Both the position numbers and the translations under genes were made by a program. 8,713 bases of DNA, taken from contig JAKFER010000022.1 in assembly GCA_036675565.1 (NCBI GenBank), positions 1 through 8,713 of the forward strand. The letters are read 5' to 3'. Source of the DNA: JACCYQ01 sp036675565. GTDB lineage: Bacteria > Bacteroidota > Bacteroidia > Chitinophagales > Chitinophagaceae. How positions within the stretch are numbered: the stretch's first letter is position 1; each line of letters begins with the position of its first letter. Shown here in pieces: positions 1 through 6,628 of the stretch. Below the pieces are notes generated by a model. The model did no database searches and was not told the DNA's origin. It saw only the letters and a list, made by a program, of their open reading frames with translations.

Positions 1-344
1 GCCAACTGGTCCTTGGCGTATTTCGATACGGGTAAAAGCGGGTCATCATTGATCTCACTGCCACTGATCACCGGGATATATTCATCCAGTAAATCGATCA
101 TTTGCCTCGCCATCCTGGTCTTTGCCTGGCCACGGAGGCCAAGAAATAATATATTGTGGCGACTTAATAAAGCACGTTCCACATCAGGGATTACGGAATC
201 TTCGTAACCAACAATGTTGCTGAAGGTTTTATCATTCTGTTTTAATTTCTTCAACAGGTTTGCCCTGATCTCTTCCTTTATACTGCGAGGTTTATAACCA
301 CTCGATTTTAATTCTCCAACCGTTTGTATATGTTCAATATTCAT
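1..344 (-). CDS. AAA+ ATPase, MoxR/RavA/Mg-chelatase-like (5' part only)
   Basis: This is the N-terminal 114 residues of a minus-strand gene whose 3' part lies outside the window. It begins MNIEHIQTVGELKSSGYKPR. A Walker A-type P-loop, GLRGQAKT (residues 69-76, Lys75/Thr76), follows a hydrophobic beta-strand (NILFL). The alanine before the lysine is as in MoxR/RavA-type loops (GPPGxAKS/T). The segment VGYEDSVIPDVERALLSRHN resembles the lead-in to the P-loop in Mg-chelatase I-like proteins. Walker B, sensor and arginine-finger regions are not in view. The start at 344 is the first ATG in the frame after the upstream vWA gene, and the context AACAAGAATG has no clear Shine-Dalgarno. It lies 55 bases downstream of the vWA gene on the same strand, so co-transcription is likely. 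MoxR-type ATPases commonly work with vWA proteins in complex assembly or maturation, or in metal insertion. The substrate cannot be told from this sequence. Confidence 0.8.
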   Translation of the reverse strand, partial: MNIEHIQTVGELKSSGYKPRSIKEEIRANLLKKLKQNDKTFSNIVGYEDSVIPDVERALLSRHNILFLGLRGQAKTRMARQMIDLLDEYIPVISGSEINDDPLLPVSKYAKDQL

Positions 345-399
345 TCTTGTTTTTTTTTAACCAAACCGATAAATCTAACATTTAAGTATAACCTTAATT

Positions 400-1497
400 C
401 TAGTAAACTGTTTTTCTTTTGCCACTTTCAAAATCCCTGAAAATAAAAGAGCCTAATTTATCCAGCGCAGCAAAAAAGGCTTTGCCATTATTTGTTTCTG
501 TGAATTCATTTACAAACCGTTGCAGGTATGGGTCTGTGGCGATCATAAAAGTAGTAATAGGAATTTTTAATTTCTTACACTGTGCCGCCAGGTTCAGGCA
601 ACGGGTAGTGATTTTCCTGTCTAATCCGAAACTGTTTTTGTAATAACGCTTACCTATTTTTAAGCAAGTCGGTTTTCCATCGGTGATCATAAAGATCTGC
701 TTGTTTGGATTTTTTCGCCTGCGCAATATATCCATAGCCATTTCTAAACCGGCTACGGTATTGGTATGATAAGGACCAACCTGTAAATACGGCAGGTCGC
801 GGATTTCTACCGGCCAGGCATCATTACCAAAAACAACTATATCCAGGGTGTCTTTCGGGTACCGTGTCGTGATCAATTCACTCAATGCCATTGCTACTTT
901 TTTAGCTGGTGTAATGCGGTCCTCGCCATATAAAATCATGGAGTGTGAAATATCGATCATCAGCACAGTGGACGTTTGTGTTTTAAAATCCATTTCACGG
1001 ATGGTTAGGTCATCCTCCTGCATTGAAAAGCTGTCGATGCCATGATTGATCTGCGCGTTACGGATTGATTCAGTAAAATCAATCTGCTCTACCTGGTCAC
1101 CAAATTGAAAGGGTCTTGTATCCTGGTTGGAGTCATCACCCTGGCCGGGTTTGAATGTCTGGTGTTCACCCTGTTTCGATTTTTTTAATTTACCAAAAAT
1201 CTCTTCCAGGCTTTTTTTGCGAATACCCTGCTCGGTTTTAGAAGTGATCTTTATTTCGCCATTGATATTATTTTCGGTGATGTATCCTTTTTCTTTTAAT
1301 TCATCTACAAAATCGCCCATACCATATTCATCATCGGTGAATTCGTATTCATTATTCAATTGGTTCATCCACTGCAGCGATTCTGCTACATCACCACTGG
1401 TATATGTAAGCAATTGCATGAAGATATCCAGCAATTGTTCAAAACGCGTTTTGCCATCGGCTGCCGGATCAAATTTTGTAAAATGGAATCCCTGCAT
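400..1497 (-). CDS. vWA-domain protein, partner of the adjacent AAA+ ATPase
   Basis: A 365-residue soluble protein with no signal peptide or membrane segment. The N-terminal half (about 1-165) is charged and probably helical, with a linker rich in Gly/Gln/Asp around 108-130. The C-terminal half (about 172-355) is a von Willebrand factor A domain with an intact metal-ion-dependent adhesion site: DISHS (Asp182, Ser184, Ser186), a candidate MIDAS threonine in HTNT (Thr245 or Thr247), and ITDG (Asp273) after a hydrophobic strand. The domain layout recalls vWA partners of MoxR ATPases and the vWA part of Mg-chelatase subunit D. No AAA module is fused here, so it is not BchD/ChlD itself. It is the first gene of the pair, with the ATPase 55 bases downstream. 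A terminator of the preceding gene lies within the 162-base spacer upstream, so it must have its own promoter, although no convincing box was found. The inferred role is a cytoplasmic adaptor that brings targets to the ATPase. Confidence 0.85.
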   Translation of the reverse strand: MQGFHFTKFDPAADGKTRFEQLLDIFMQLLTYTSGDVAESLQWMNQLNNEYEFTDDEYGMGDFVDELKEKGYITENNINGEIKITSKTEQGIRKKSLEEIFGKLKKSKQGEHQTFKPGQGDDSNQDTRPFQFGDQVEQIDFTESIRNAQINHGIDSFSMQEDDLTIREMDFKTQTSTVLMIDISHSMILYGEDRITPAKKVAMALSELITTRYPKDTLDIVVFGNDAWPVEIRDLPYLQVGPYHTNTVAGLEMAMDILRRRKNPNKQIFMITDGKPTCLKIGKRYYKNSFGLDRKITTRCLNLAAQCKKLKIPITTFMIATDPYLQRFVNEFTETNNGKAFFAALDKLGSFIFRDFESGKRKTVY

Positions 1498-1608
1498 ATT
1501 TCAGATTAAGTTTAAAGTTATTATTCAGTCTACCTGCTTTTAGCAATTTACATCAATAATCAAACCTTATTTCAGTCTTAACAACATGTTACAGGGACAA
1601 ATGTTCAA

Positions 1609-1640
1609 AACAAAAAACCCCTGCTATTGCAGAGGTTTTA
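1609..1640 (-). terminator. Rho-independent terminator of the DUF2723 gene
   Basis: On the minus strand, about 20 bases after the stop codon, AAACCTCTGC (1629-1638) pairs with GCAGGGGTTT (1615-1624). The 10-bp stem has one G-U wobble and a 4-base AATA loop, and a T-run (TTTTTTG) follows. The A/T-rich stem base merges into the T-tract, as is usual for intrinsic terminators. It separates the DUF2723 gene from the vWA/AAA+ pair. Confidence 0.85.
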
Positions 1641-1659
1641 TTAACATTTAAGTGATGTA

Positions 1660-4600
1660 TTAATTTGCCGAATCAGCAGCCTGCGCAGGGGTATTGATAA
1701 CAGGGTTAGGACCCTCGACTCCTGTTTTTTGCTGTAACTGCGGTGCATATTGTCTTTCAACAGCCTCCAGCACTACCAGCATACGGTTATTGATCTCTGC
1801 TTCTGTTGCGAGTGAATTGTACAAAGGTTCTCTTTCCGCTTTTAAATAATCATAATAAGCCTTCTGTTGTTCAATATCTTTTCTAACAGCAGTTCTTATT
1901 TTTTCTGCCAGTTCTGGCATACCTGCTTTGTATGCTGCTTCCAGGTAAACCAGTCCACTTTGATTATGGCCACTGTACCTACTTACCATGGCATAAGGCA
2001 GGTTGTCTGTTCTGATGTTTTGTTCCGCCTTCTCCAGTAATTTTCTGGCTTCGTCTTTGCGGTTTTTATCTGCCATATTTCCTGCAGCTTCACCAAATGC
2101 CGTACGAATAGTTAATATATGGCGCCTGTTTTCTTCATCAAAGTAAACACCCGGTTTATCTGCACCACCAAATTTAAATTTGGTCATCATGTTCTCGTAC
2201 ATGAAGTCGGTGTTATTATCCCTGATAGCAGTTCCTCCCAAAGAAACCTGGCGTAATGTATTTTCAACCACCCAATTTTGCTGGGGATAACTCATTTGCG
2301 CAGGCACCAGCCTGTAAGCAATACCATCTTTACGCAAGTATTGTCCAAAGCCTAATTCACCATAAGGTGATGTGAAATAAATAGGACGTTTCCATGCATT
2401 GGATGCAATGATGTTTAGCACCATCAGGTCATTTTTGGTAAGGTCATTCTTACTTTCAGGTATTTCGAACAACAATTCAGGTAAGATAGAATCTGTGGTA
2501 CTCAACGTGCCATTTTTTCTTACAAGATCTGCATCCACCGGAACTTTAAATCGCTTAACCGGGAAGCTGGTTACATTTTCTCCCTGTCCTAAAACATTCT
2601 TCATTACATCATACAGATCATAAAAACGCTCTTTGGAACCGGCAGGCTGGTAACGCAGGTATTCCCTGTTATGTCCCTGTATTTGTTCCGGCGTCCAGAT
2701 AACATCCAAAGGAGGACTATCATTTAATTTGTAACGCAATTGGTTGATGTACCAATCAATCCCCAACAGGCTGTTATTGATCAGGCGGATATCTTTTCTA
2801 ACTCCTTCCACTTCCTGTGCATACCATAATGGGTAAGTATCATTATCACCAAAAGTAAAAACGATCGCATTGGGTGCACAGCTTTCCAGGTAATCTATAG
2901 CAATATCCCGGGCTAATGTTTTTTTGCTGCGATCATGATCGTTCCAATTTTGCTGCGCCATTAATATGGGGGAGATCAAGCAAATGATAAATGCAACGAT
3001 GCTTGCCGCCATGGCATTTTTGCCAGACGATGAAAGTCCCCGGGCGATGAATACCGCTACTGCTGAAATGATAGCGAATAGGGCAACCATTAAAAGGCTG
3101 CTGATCATCGCATCACCAAAAGTTGATGTGGTATTACTTAATAAGCCAATTACAAATGTGGCTATGCCACCATACAACAAAGTATTTTTAAATGTAAGCT
3201 TGTCCTGGAAATTCCTTGCCAGTTGAGAAATAGCTATAACCGCTAAACCTATCCATATAGCAAAGGCATAGAAGGAGCCAACATAAGCATAATCCCTTTC
3301 TCTTGGCTGGTTACCGGGTTGATTAAGATAAATTACAATAGCTAAACCGGTAAAGAAAAACAGCAGGAAGCTTACAATCCAGTCTTTACGATTTCTGAAA
3401 AACTGGTAAACGCATCCAAGAATCCCAAGGATAAATGGCAATAAGAATAATTTATTATTTGCATTGTTATCTTTTATACTGTCTGGTAATCTTGACTGAT
3501 CTCCCAACCTACGGTCATCCATAAACGAAAAGCCGGAGATCCAGTTTCCATCGCGTTTATTACCAAAACCCTGGATGTCATTTTGGCGACCAGCGAAGTT
3601 CCACATAAAATAGCGCCAGTACATATGTCCATTCTGGTAAGTGATAAACCAATTTAAATTATCACCAAAACTAGGATCTTCATATTTGCGTTGGCCCTGT
3701 GCATCCTGGTATTCACCCAGGTTCAGCCAATCGGCATAAAAATCAACGTGGAACTGGTCATTACTTCTATCCCAAACACGGGGGAACAATTGCATGTCCT
3801 CGCTTTGATATTTAGGCTCCTGCTGGCGACCAATAGGAACATATTTGTCTTCACCTTTTACATAACGCATGTCACCTTCATCAAACTCGATATAATTGGT
3901 GGCAGGATTGATTTTATAATCAGCCATAAAATGAGGTCCATATACCAAGGGTGCGCTGCCGTATTGTTCACGACTTAACCAATAAACAAGGCTCATCGGG
4001 TTGTCTACATTATTCATATCAATACCGGTATCGGCATTGGAGCGGATGAGTGAAGTAACATAGGTGGAGTAGCCGATCATTAAAAAAATGATAGACCATA
4101 ACCCCAATCTTAAAAAATATAAACCTTTGCTGCGGGCAACTTTTAAACCCCAAAAAATTAAAGCCGCCAATAAGATAAAGAAGAAGATGAAGCCTGAAAA
4201 GAAAGGAAGGTTGAAACTGTTAACAAAGAAAATATCAAATTTACCTGCCCATTTCACAGACCATTGAATAACGGCCACCTGCACAACACCGGTTAAAATA
4301 CAACCGATAATGAAAGCATAAATAGCGCCTTTATTAGTGTATGCATATCTTCTGAAATAATAGATCATTACGATAGCCGGGATGGTCAACAGGTTCAATA
4401 AGTGAACACCGATTGAAAGGCCCATCATAAAAAAGATAAAAATGATCCAGCGATCGGCACGATTTCGGGCGGCAATATCAGCGCCTGCTCTTTCATCAGC
4501 ATGTTCCCATTTGAGCATGGCCCAAAAAACCAGTGCGGTAAAAAATGAGGAAAGTGCATAAACCTCGCCTTCCACAGCACTATACCAGAATGAATCACTG

Positions 4601-4998
4601 AAAGTATAAGCAAGGGCGCCTACAATACCTGCACCCATTACAGTAAATAATTGCTGTGTGGTTAACTCTTCACCCACATTTACATACATTTTACGGGCAA
4701 AATGAGTAATGGTCCAGAACAAAAATAAAATGGTAAATCCACTGGCCAAAGCACTCATCAGGTTAACGGCGCTTGCAGCTGTATCTGGAGAATTGCCAAA
4801 AAAGATTACAAAAACGCGACCCAGCAAAGTAAAAAATGGAGCACCCGGCGGGTGCGGGTTCATTACTTTGTATGCAGAAGAAATAAATTCTCCCGTATCC
4901 CAAAAGCTGGCGGTGGCCTCACGTGTTAAAAAGTACACCAAAGAAGCAATTACCAGGATTACCCATCCGGTAATGTTGTTTACTTTTCTAAAATTCAT
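1660..4998 (-). CDS. DUF2723 (GT-C type, GT117/TMEM260-like) multi-spanning membrane protein
   Basis: An 1112-residue integral membrane protein. The N-terminal DUF2723 region has TM1 (about 10-26), then a first external loop with the motif WDTGEF (33-38) and HPPG (49-52), followed by VEGEVYAL (142-149). An acidic first external loop after TM1 is the hallmark of GT-C fold glycosyltransferases. Predicted hydrophobic spans lie near 76-97, 119-135, 150-163, 183-214, 224-246, 266-286 and 297-315. A large hydrophilic loop (about 316-515) follows, then more spans near 516-533, 540-558, 572-592, 606-654 and 661-681. The last 430 residues are soluble and include FTFGDNDTYPLWYAQ (713-727), a segment I associate with Bacteroidota members. 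The eukaryotic DUF2723 protein TMEM260 is a protein O-mannosyltransferase. A sugar-transfer role here, perhaps in Bacteroidota protein O-glycosylation or envelope assembly, is inference. The start at 4998 is the ATG just before TM1. It ends 20 bases before a strong terminator. Confidence 0.88.
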   Translation of the reverse strand: MNFRKVNNITGWVILVIASLVYFLTREATASFWDTGEFISSAYKVMNPHPPGAPFFTLLGRVFVIFFGNSPDTAASAVNLMSALASGFTILFLFWTITHFARKMYVNVGEELTTQQLFTVMGAGIVGALAYTFSDSFWYSAVEGEVYALSSFFTALVFWAMLKWEHADERAGADIAARNRADRWIIFIFFMMGLSIGVHLLNLLTIPAIVMIYYFRRYAYTNKGAIYAFIIGCILTGVVQVAVIQWSVKWAGKFDIFFVNSFNLPFFSGFIFFFILLAALIFWGLKVARSKGLYFLRLGLWSIIFLMIGYSTYVTSLIRSNADTGIDMNNVDNPMSLVYWLSREQYGSAPLVYGPHFMADYKINPATNYIEFDEGDMRYVKGEDKYVPIGRQQEPKYQSEDMQLFPRVWDRSNDQFHVDFYADWLNLGEYQDAQGQRKYEDPSFGDNLNWFITYQNGHMYWRYFMWNFAGRQNDIQGFGNKRDGNWISGFSFMDDRRLGDQSRLPDSIKDNNANNKLFLLPFILGILGCVYQFFRNRKDWIVSFLLFFFTGLAIVIYLNQPGNQPRERDYAYVGSFYAFAIWIGLAVIAISQLARNFQDKLTFKNTLLYGGIATFVIGLLSNTTSTFGDAMISSLLMVALFAIISAVAVFIARGLSSSGKNAMAASIVAFIICLISPILMAQQNWNDHDRSKKTLARDIAIDYLESCAPNAIVFTFGDNDTYPLWYAQEVEGVRKDIRLINNSLLGIDWYINQLRYKLNDSPPLDVIWTPEQIQGHNREYLRYQPAGSKERFYDLYDVMKNVLGQGENVTSFPVKRFKVPVDADLVRKNGTLSTTDSILPELLFEIPESKNDLTKNDLMVLNIIASNAWKRPIYFTSPYGELGFGQYLRKDGIAYRLVPAQMSYPQQNWVVENTLRQVSLGGTAIRDNNTDFMYENMMTKFKFGGADKPGVYFDEENRRHILTIRTAFGEAAGNMADKNRKDEARKLLEKAEQNIRTDNLPYAMVSRYSGHNQSGLVYLEAAYKAGMPELAEKIRTAVRKDIEQQKAYYDYLKAEREPLYNSLATEAEINNRMLVVLEAVERQYAPQLQQKTGVEGPNPVINTPAQAADSAN

Positions 4999-5045
4999 AA
5001 AGGGTTAATTTTGAGCAATCCCTCGGTTTTTGAATGAGGGGTTCG

Positions 5046-5053
5046 CAAAAATA
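5046..5053 (-). promoter_or_regulatory. Possible -7 box of a DUF2723 promoter
   Basis: TATTTTTG on the minus strand fits the Bacteroidota -7 consensus TAnnTTTG and lies 47 bases upstream of the DUF2723 ATG. No TTTG/TTG is found at the right distance (about 19-21 bases) upstream, so this is a half-match. In the leader it would produce, CCCTC and GAGGG (5036-5040 and 5020-5024) form a short inverted repeat. Its function is unknown. Confidence 0.3.
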
Positions 5054-5174
5054 GGGAAGCAGGCTTATATTTCAGGTCTATTAAGGACAAATTAGGATAT
5101 TAGTTCCAAACGGGTTATACACCAAACGCTAATATATGCCGGGTATTTTACCATTTAAACATCACCCGTCACAT

Positions 5175-5468
5175 TTATACATCAATTTTTTTGGTGGTCC
5201 AGGCTTCGGCTTTTGCTGTGAAAAGCACTTTGGTCAACGTCCAGGTTTCTTTAAAGAAAGGGGAGAAGCGATAGGCGTTTAAATGATGTTCATCATCCCA
5301 GATGCTATAAGTGAAACAAATACATGGATCTTTTTCATCCTGCCAGAGTTCCAGGTGCTGGCAACCTTCAAAGTTTTTTATGGTTGATTTTCTTTCTGCA
5401 AAAATGGACATAAACCTTTCCAGGTTTTTGGGTGCAAAAGTCATTTTTACAATACGAACGATGGACAT
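5175..5468 (-). CDS. Antibiotic-biosynthesis-monooxygenase (ABM) fold protein
   Basis: A 97-residue, single-domain ferredoxin-like alpha/beta protein of the ABM family (PF03992-like). Seen in the sequence: a starting beta-strand (MSIVRIVKMTF), a helix (residues about 14-31, NLERFMSIFAERKSTIKN), the turn FEGCQHLELWQDE (33-45), and the end motif FTYSIWDDEHHLNAYRFSPFF (52-72) with the family's typical Trp-x(4-5)-Leu-x-x-Tyr-x-x-S/SP-x-Phe spacing. The length matches stand-alone ABM proteins (about 95-105 residues). Such proteins include cofactor-free quinol monooxygenases, but many are only small-molecule-binding dimers, so the substrate is unknown. It follows the DUF62 gene on the same strand after a 131-base repeat-rich spacer. 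No convincing promoter was seen in that spacer, so read-through from the DUF62 gene is plausible. The start at 5468 is the only ATG that keeps the full first strand. Confidence 0.8.
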   Translation of the reverse strand: MSIVRIVKMTFAPKNLERFMSIFAERKSTIKNFEGCQHLELWQDEKDPCICFTYSIWDDEHHLNAYRFSPFFKETWTLTKVLFTAKAEAWTTKKIDV

Positions 5469-5470
5469 TT

Positions 5471-5517
5471 ATGTTTAAAGTTTAAATGTTTAAGGGTTTA
5501 AAGGTTTAAGAGTTTAA
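5471..5517. repeat. Degenerate tandem repeat, consensus RRGTTTAA, six units
   Basis: On the plus strand six near-identical units follow one another: ATGTTTAA, AGTTTAA, ATGTTTAA, GGGTTTAA, AGGTTTAA and GAGTTTAA (period 8, one unit of 7). It begins two bases upstream of the ABM start codon, so it forms the untranslated leader of that gene. Similar degenerate GTTTAA spacers are, to my knowledge, frequent in Bacteroidota, and no function is assigned. Confidence 0.8.
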
Positions 5518-5520
5518 CGG

Positions 5521-5542
5521 TGGTTGAACAATTGTTGAACCA
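5521..5542. repeat. 22-bp near-perfect palindrome
   Basis: The core GGTTGAACAATTGTTGAACC is self-complementary except for one symmetric G/G pair. One more T/A pair extends it to 22 bp. It stands directly after the GTTTAA tandem units and between the ABM and DUF62 genes. A symmetric operator for a dimeric regulator is possible, but it may only be a decayed member of the same repeat class. Confidence 0.5.
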
Positions 5543-5553
5543 TATTAGATTGT

Positions 5554-5595
5554 TCGGAATTCAGCCCAATTCCAAATTCCTAATACCCAATTCCA
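5554..5595. repeat. AATTCC-type inverted and direct repeats after the DUF62 gene
   Basis: TCGGAATT (5554-5561) and AATTCCAA (5568-5575) form an 8-bp stem, with one wobble, around a 6-base loop. CCCAATTCCA occurs twice, at 5565-5574 and 5586-5595. No T-run follows the hairpin on either strand, so it is not a standard terminator, although it lies just after the stop of the minus-strand DUF62 gene. Confidence 0.55.
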
Positions 5596-5599
5596 GGAT

Positions 5600-6427
5600 T
5601 TATTCAAAAAACACCTTAATCGTTTGATAATATAGCCTGCTTTGCATAATAGATGAAACCTGCTGGTTTTTTTCATTAAATCCCTGCAAGCCAAACAATC
5701 CCGCGGCATTACCCTTGTTGATGGCCAGTTCCATATAATCTGCACTGTTGAATAACACCAGTTTCTCGCCTGCAGGTACATCAGCATAAGTTTCGCTGAT
5801 GCGTTCTATGATCTCATCCCGTTTAAATACGATTTTAAATGGACGTCCCTTGCGTTGCGCCTCAAATTCTTCACGGGTAATATTGATGATTACATTTTCG
5901 AAATTGTCGATAAAAATAATCTGTCCTTCCATCCAGTCATCGCTTAAAACGGGTTTGAAAGGTGTTTTTTCCATGTACTCCGCATCTGGATGGCCGATTT
6001 TTTCAACTGGTACGCCATTTACAAACCGGTCAATGGCTTTTCCCATCACTTCAACACAATACATGGTATGCTTATTGGCATCTTTATCAAGCGGAATACC
6101 GATAACCATTTCTGGTTTTTGGGGAAGAATCATGGATAATAAACCATTATCTGCACAAAGAATATATTGATCGTTGTGAAAGGCCAGTAGTAATTGTTCT
6201 GGTTTTTTTTCAAAAAGATTTACCAGGATTAAATGATAGCTGTGGGAAGGGAAATAACGCATGGCACTCCGGCAAACATAAGCCGTATGCGGGTAGTTGA
6301 ATGGAGCAATGTTATGCGAAATATCGATGATCTGGAAAGCAGGATTTATTTTTAATAACTGCGCCTTAACCGCACTAACCAGGTAGTCCTGGTTTCCAAA
6401 GTCGGATGTAAGTGTGAGTAGCGGCAT
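5600..6427 (-). CDS. DUF62-family SAM hydrolase/halogenase homologue, active site altered
   Basis: A 275-residue protein of the SAM hydroxide adenosyltransferase / fluorinase-chlorinase family (PF01887). Family landmarks are present: LTSDFGNQDYLVSAVKAQ (5-22; Asp9 and Asp14), DISHNI (35-40), DNGLLS (93-98), GVPVEKIG (138-145), FIDNFENVIINI (172-183), and the C-terminal segment LFNSADYMELAINKGNAAGL (225-244). Active hydrolases split SAM with water into adenosine and methionine, using an Asp-Arg-His triad found in the motifs DPGVGxxR and TFHGRD. Aligned by hand, these motifs read NLFEKKPE (70-77) and TMYCVE (121-126) here, so the triad becomes Asn70, Glu77 and Tyr123. The fold and nucleoside pocket seem kept, but classical hydrolase activity is doubtful. 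It may be a SAM-binding or altered-chemistry subfamily. The length is normal for the family. The ABM gene lies downstream. The start at 6427 gives the canonical N-terminus (MPLLTLTSDFG). Confidence 0.87.
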   Translation of the reverse strand: MPLLTLTSDFGNQDYLVSAVKAQLLKINPAFQIIDISHNIAPFNYPHTAYVCRSAMRYFPSHSYHLILVNLFEKKPEQLLLAFHNDQYILCADNGLLSMILPQKPEMVIGIPLDKDANKHTMYCVEVMGKAIDRFVNGVPVEKIGHPDAEYMEKTPFKPVLSDDWMEGQIIFIDNFENVIINITREEFEAQRKGRPFKIVFKRDEIIERISETYADVPAGEKLVLFNSADYMELAINKGNAAGLFGLQGFNEKNQQVSSIMQSRLYYQTIKVFFE

Positions 6428-6547
6428 ATGGTGGTTGCTGGTTAGCGGGTTTGGATTACAGGTTTTTAATGATAAATTTTATTTAAGAATCTTTTTGTCG
6501 CTGAATGTGTTAAAGATTATTCTCGTGATCACATTCACCGGTTCATT

Positions 6548-6555
6548 CAAAACTA
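6548..6555 (-). promoter_or_regulatory. Possible -7 box upstream of the DUF62 gene
   Basis: TAGTTTTG on the minus strand matches TAnnTTTG and lies about 120 bases before the DUF62 ATG, downstream of the SDR terminator. That is a reasonable place for the promoter of the next unit. No TTTG is seen at the expected upstream distance, so the call is weak. The rest of the 195-base spacer holds no other clear signal. Confidence 0.25.
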
Positions 6556-6590
6556 TGGTTAAATGATTTATTTTATTTAGAAGATGTAAT

Positions 6591-6628
6591 AAAAAAAGCA
6601 GTGAATTATAAAAACCCAACCACTACTT
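6591..6628 (-). terminator. Likely terminator overlapping the SDR stop codon
   Basis: On the minus strand AAGTAGTG (6621-6628), which includes the SDR stop codon TAG, can pair with CACTGCTT (6596-6603). The 8-bp stem has one wobble, and the T-run (plus-strand A7 at 6591-6597) overlaps its last two pairs. The loop is long (17 bases), so the hairpin is weaker than the one after DUF2723. It would make the SDR gene a single-gene transcript. Confidence 0.5.

Noticed and set aside
1127..1543. 138-codon plus-strand frame across the start of the vWA gene
   Set aside because: It is antisense to a gene with clear vWA motifs, its translation is rich in Ser/Phe/Cys with no domain, and no ribosome site is evident. 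It is a shadow frame.
1498..1608. Promoter of the vWA gene (TAACTTTA and TAAGGTTTG on the minus strand)
   Set aside because: Neither has the right internal spacing together with a TTTG at about 20 bases upstream. A promoter is expected here but cannot be placed.
5020..5040. CCCTC/GAGGG hairpin upstream of DUF2723 as a riboswitch or attenuator
   Set aside because: A single 5-bp stem with an 11-base loop and no alternative pairing is too little to support a regulatory RNA.
5109..5172. CGGGT...ACCCG inverted repeat as a terminator of the ABM gene
   Set aside because: The stem is only about 5 bp with a 19-base loop and no T-run follows on the minus strand, so read-through into DUF2723 remains possible.
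5471..5541. CRISPR-like array in the repeat-rich spacer
   Set aside because: The units are only 7-8 bases and contiguous, with no unique spacers and no cas genes. They are simple tandem repeats.
5799..6170. 123-codon plus-strand frame inside the DUF62 gene
   Set aside because: It is antisense to conserved DUF62 motifs, and the translation looks like reverse-complement noise.
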